Of a stretch of DNA of 21,645 nt, positions 18,902 through 21,645 are shown one piece after another. A program made the position numbers and the translations under genes. Where the stretch lies: IMG/VR virus record IMGVR_UViG_3300049442_000288, positions 1-21,645 of that record; one strand, given 5' to 3'. The DNA comes from a virus. Below the pieces are notes generated by a model. It was not told the DNA's origin, made no database searches, and saw nothing but the letters and a program-made list of their open reading frames with translations. The first letter of the stretch is position 1, and each line of letters begins with the position of its first letter.

Positions 18902-19083
18902 ACTTCCACTCGAATTACACGCATTCGCTGGCGCTGACCGAGCGCAAGTTTCAGCGCATGTCGAAGCGACGGCGCAAGCGGGCGAAGGAGTTCATGCTGC
19001 ACATGAATTTCCGGCCGTTCGACTACCTGCGCATCTGGGCGGTCGACCACGCGGCCTTGGTCCGAGCGGTGTCGCCGCCGTGA
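18898..19083 (+). CDS. Small basic protein (61 aa)
   Basis: Not recognised. It is strongly basic in the middle (RKFQRMSKRRRKRAKEF) and ends in an aromatic segment (FRPFDYLRIWAVDHAAL). Nucleic-acid contact is plausible from charge alone. The ATG at 18898 overlaps the upstream stop and the 3' end overlaps the GTG of the small terminase gene, so all three are coupled. Confidence 0.55.
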   Translation: MNFHSNYTHSLALTERKFQRMSKRRRKRAKEFMLHMNFRPFDYLRIWAVDHAALVRAVSPP

Positions 19084-19847
19084 CCGAGCCTGCCCAAGCA
19101 CTCGAGCCGGTCACGCTGCACGAGCCGCGCAACCAGCACGAGTTGCGGCAGGTCGACTTCGTGCATCACCTGCTCAAGACGGTCGAGGTGGCGCGCTCGT
19201 ACCGCGACGTGTTCGCGCCCGGCACCGACGTGACCTCGGCGCACCATGTCGCGGGCACGCGGATGATGAAGGATCCGTACGTCGGGATCTGGATCAAGGA
19301 ACTCGCCAAGCACGCGCTCGAGGCGGCGGGCGTCGACCGCGAGCTCGCCATCCGCCGCTTGCTGCAGACGATCGATTCGGACATCACCGACTTCGGCCGC
19401 ACGGTGGTCGGCGAGGACGGCGTCGAGGTCGACGACGGCTTCATGTCGCTCAAGGAGATGCGCGAGAAGCTGCCGCTGGAGAAGCGCCGCCTGATCCGAA
19501 AGTATACCGAGCGCCTCAACGCCAAGGGCGCGGTGATCATGCGCCAGATCGAGCTCGAGCCGAAGCATCAGGCGCTCGAGTTGCTCGCGCGGATCCAGAA
19601 CTGGGTGTCGCCCGACCAAGTCAACGTCGTGCATGGCGACATGATCGTGAACGTGATCTCGCGCGCGCAGTCGGCGGCGCTCCGGCGCGTGGCGGCGCTG
19701 CGCCCGGCGATCGAGGGTAGCGCGACCGCGACGCAGATCTCGCGATCGGCGCAGGCGTCGAACCTGCTCACAAGCCCGGCGAAGGACGAGCGCGGGCGGC
19801 AGGTGGCCGAGCCGATCAACGCGCCCGAGCCTGACGCGCCGGTGTGA
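19080..19847 (+). CDS. terS: Putative terminase small subunit (255 aa)
   Basis: Expected to recognise phage DNA and load the large subunit. The call rests on direct coupling to the large terminase gene (GTGA overlap), a suitable size, and a mainly helical sequence with a central conserved-looking stretch (MREKLPLEKRRLIRKYTERLN; then MRQIELEPKHQALELLARI) typical of oligomerising terminase small subunits. A Ser/Ala-rich tail (about 215-255) looks disordered. The GTG at 19080 is chosen because it overlaps the preceding stop. No clear N-terminal helix-turn-helix is visible, so DNA recognition could be of a divergent type. Confidence 0.7.
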   Translation: MTEPAQALEPVTLHEPRNQHELRQVDFVHHLLKTVEVARSYRDVFAPGTDVTSAHHVAGTRMMKDPYVGIWIKELAKHALEAAGVDRELAIRRLLQTIDSDITDFGRTVVGEDGVEVDDGFMSLKEMREKLPLEKRRLIRKYTERLNAKGAVIMRQIELEPKHQALELLARIQNWVSPDQVNVVHGDMIVNVISRAQSAALRRVAALRPAIEGSATATQISRSAQASNLLTSPAKDERGRQVAEPINAPEPDAPV

Positions 19848-21325
19848 ACGCGGTCGTCGCCGAGCAACAGGAAGTCTGGCCGGAGCCGCGCACCGAGGAC
19901 GAGTTCAGGGCGTGGGGCGAATTCACTGCGCACTACCAGTCCGATCCACTGGGCTTCGTCTGCACGGTGTTCCCGTGGGGCGTGCCGGGCTCGCCGCTGG
20001 AAAACGAGGAGGGGCCGGACGTCTGGCAGGCGGTGATCCTCGACGAGCTCGGCAAGCAGATCCGCGCGGGCATGCAGGTGATCCGCATCGCGGTCGCGTC
20101 GGGCCACGGCGCGGGCAAGTCGACGCTGATGGCGTGGATCACGATCTGGTTCCAGACCTGCTTCCCGCGCAACAAGTCGCGCGTCACCGCGGGCACGATG
20201 CCGCAGTTGAAATCGGGCACATGGCGCGAGGTGGCGAAGTGGCACGAGCTCGCCGCCAACCGCTGGCAGTTCGAGTGGACGCAGACGAAGTTCATCTGCA
20301 ACTGGAAGCCCAATACGTGGTACGCCGAGGCGATGGCGTGGAGCGAGCACAACTCGCAGGCATTCGCCGGTGTGCATGAAGAGATCGTGATGTTTCAGTT
20401 CGACGAGGCGTCGACGATCGCCGATTCGATCTGGGACGTGTCCGAGGGCGCATTTACCACAAAGGGAATTTTTCTCGCGTTCGGCAACCCGACCGAGCCG
20501 GAGGGTCGCTTCGCCGAGTGCTTCGGATCCAAGTCGCATCGCTGGACGACGCTGCACGTCGACTCGCGCGACTCGCGCAAGGCGAACAAGGAATTCCTGC
20601 AGCAACTGATCGACGACTGGGGCATCGATTCGGACTACGTGCGCGTGCGCGTGCTCGGCCTGTTCCCGATCCACGGCAGCCTCGCCTTCATCCCGTCGGG
20701 CTGGATCTCGATGGCGATCGCGCGCGCGCTGGTCTTCGACCCGCTGCAGATCCCGCGCGCGATTCCGCTGCTGATGGGCGTCGACGTCGCGCGGCAGGGC
20801 GAAGACCAGAGCGTCATCGTGCTGCGCAAGGGCCGCTACCTGCTGCCGACGATCTACCCGTACCGGATCCCCGACACGATGCGGCTGGCCTCGATGGTCG
20901 CCGAGAAGATCCGCGAGCACCGCCCCGACATCGTCTTCATCGACGGCAGCGGCGGCTACGGTGCGGGCGTGATCGATCGCCTGCGGCAACTGGGCTTCCC
21001 GGTCGTCGAGGTGCAGTTCGGCGCGAAGGCGGACCTGCCGAAAAAATTCGTGAACAAGCGCGCCGAGATCTGGTCGCGCTGTCGTGACTGGATCCGCGAC
21101 GAGGCGGTGTTGCCGAACGATCCGGAACTGCGCACCGCGCTCGAGACGCCCGGCTACGGCTACGAGCGCAAGACCGAGCGCCTGAAGCTCGAGTCGAAGG
21201 ACGAGATCCGCAAGCGCGGCGGACAGTCGCCCGATTACGGCGACGCGCTGGCGGTGACTTTCGCGCAGGCGGTGCCGGTGAAGATGCAGGACGAGGAGGT
21301 CTCGCTCGAGCCTGATGTGGTATAA
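19844..21325 (+). CDS. terL: Terminase large subunit, packaging ATPase and nuclease (493 aa)
   Basis: The motor that pumps DNA into the procapsid and cuts the concatemer. ATPase: Walker A SGHGAGKS (86-93), Walker B VMFQFDEA with Asp187/Glu188, and coupling motif FGNPT (213-217). RNase H-like nuclease: Asp314 in MGVDVAR, Asp367 in FIDGSG and the C-terminal SPDYGDAL (Asp464, Asp467). All key residues are present and the length is normal. The GTG at 19844 overlaps the small-terminase stop (GTGA). It anchors the identification of the region as a tailed-phage late operon; the next expected gene, the portal, is not identified in this window. Confidence 0.95.
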   Translation: MNAVVAEQQEVWPEPRTEDEFRAWGEFTAHYQSDPLGFVCTVFPWGVPGSPLENEEGPDVWQAVILDELGKQIRAGMQVIRIAVASGHGAGKSTLMAWITIWFQTCFPRNKSRVTAGTMPQLKSGTWREVAKWHELAANRWQFEWTQTKFICNWKPNTWYAEAMAWSEHNSQAFAGVHEEIVMFQFDEASTIADSIWDVSEGAFTTKGIFLAFGNPTEPEGRFAECFGSKSHRWTTLHVDSRDSRKANKEFLQQLIDDWGIDSDYVRVRVLGLFPIHGSLAFIPSGWISMAIARALVFDPLQIPRAIPLLMGVDVARQGEDQSVIVLRKGRYLLPTIYPYRIPDTMRLASMVAEKIREHRPDIVFIDGSGGYGAGVIDRLRQLGFPVVEVQFGAKADLPKKFVNKRAEIWSRCRDWIRDEAVLPNDPELRTALETPGYGYERKTERLKLESKDEIRKRGGQSPDYGDALAVTFAQAVPVKMQDEEVSLEPDVV

Positions 21326-21346
21326 CGCGGCGCACGGGAGAGAGCC

Positions 21347-21601
21347 ATGCCGTATACGCCGCCGCGCGCCCCGACTGCCAAACGAATCGACATGCGCACC
21401 TTGGTGGCGTCGCTCGATCCGGCATGGCGCGATCCGGCAGAAGTATACTTGTTCCCCAACGGCCGCAAGTTCACCGAACCGCAAGGCGCGCCTCCGGCGA
21501 CCGAGCCGCTGTGGCTCGGCACGGTGTACGCGACGAGTGACGGCAAGGGCTTCTACCAAGCCTCGACCTCGCAGATGATCCTGTACGGGACGATTCCCTG
21601 A
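21347..21601 (+). CDS. Unknown small late protein (84 aa)
   Basis: Not recognised. It contains a beta-like segment (LWLGTVYATSDGKGFYQASTSQMILYG) after a Pro-rich N-terminus. The ATG at 21347 has GGGAGAGAG just upstream, 22 bases after the terminase stop. The stop shares its last base with the next start (TGATG). Position between the large terminase and the presumed portal suggests a minor structural or packaging factor. Confidence 0.6.
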   Translation: MPYTPPRAPTAKRIDMRTLVASLDPAWRDPAEVYLFPNGRKFTEPQGAPPATEPLWLGTVYATSDGKGFYQASTSQMILYGTIP

Positions 21602-21645
21602 TGCCGACGCCGCCGTTTGTCACGCGCATTTTCAAGGACGTCGGC
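21601..21645 (+). CDS. Start of a late gene, cut by the window end
   Basis: The ATG at 21601 overlaps the previous stop by one base (TGATG). Fifteen codons are visible (MPTPPFVTRIFKDVG), too few to identify. By usual phage order this could be the portal protein or another small gene. Confidence 0.45.
   Translation, partial: MPTPPFVTRIFKDVG

Noticed and set aside
19568-21559. A 663-codon minus-strand open frame opposite the large terminase
   Set aside because: Shadow of the terminase gene; the translation is Arg/Leu/Ala/His-rich without domains.

Overview
The window reads as part of a tailed double-stranded DNA phage (or prophage) genome of a high-G+C proteobacterium. The phage assignment rests on a recognisable large terminase with an adjacent small-terminase candidate, a primase-helicase fusion, phage-type nucleases and about twenty tiny tightly packed genes. 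By eye the G+C content is about two thirds and the ribosome binding sites are GGAG/AGGAG type. A Burkholderiales-like host is a guess; nothing here proves it.

Layout. (1) Positions 1-806, minus strand: the 5' part of a RecE-like exonuclease. (2) 807-947: a divergent control region with two good sigma-70 promoters and an inverted operator-like pair. (3) 948-6713, plus strand: an early/replication operon with translational coupling at most junctions: small HTH protein, VRR-NUC nuclease, two unknowns, DEAH-box SF2 helicase, primase-VapE-type helicase, a DUF7694-like protein and a one-TM peptide. Two hairpins at 6716-6763 separate it from the converging transcript. (4) 6776-15038, minus strand: about 23 small accessory genes, several zinc-binding or membrane-anchored. 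In its upstream half (9936-15061) most transcription units start with the same start-associated element, TTGTATACAA followed by CTGGAGA and the start codon, and most gaps also carry hairpins. (5) 15039-15676: a 640-base gene-free region with a strong minus-strand promoter (TGATATAAT), a perfect DnaA box and several repeats; it is a possible replication origin as well as the switch between transcription directions. (6) 15677-15928, plus strand: one small basic gene. (7) 15929-16572: a second gene-free region with an AT-rich promoter/palindrome cluster and two tandem rho-independent terminators, laid out like an antitermination-controlled late promoter. (8) 16573-21645, plus strand: a lipoprotein-like gene with foreign codon use, then a row of small genes leading to the small and large terminase and the start of the structural module.

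How the parts fit: the early operon supplies recombination and replication enzymes, the minus-strand accessory operon supplies many small, probably host-directed proteins that cannot be named, and the rightward late region begins DNA packaging. The most interesting feature is the repeated intergenic module of the accessory operon. It resembles in concept the start-associated sequences described in some mycobacteriophages, but has a different, palindromic sequence.
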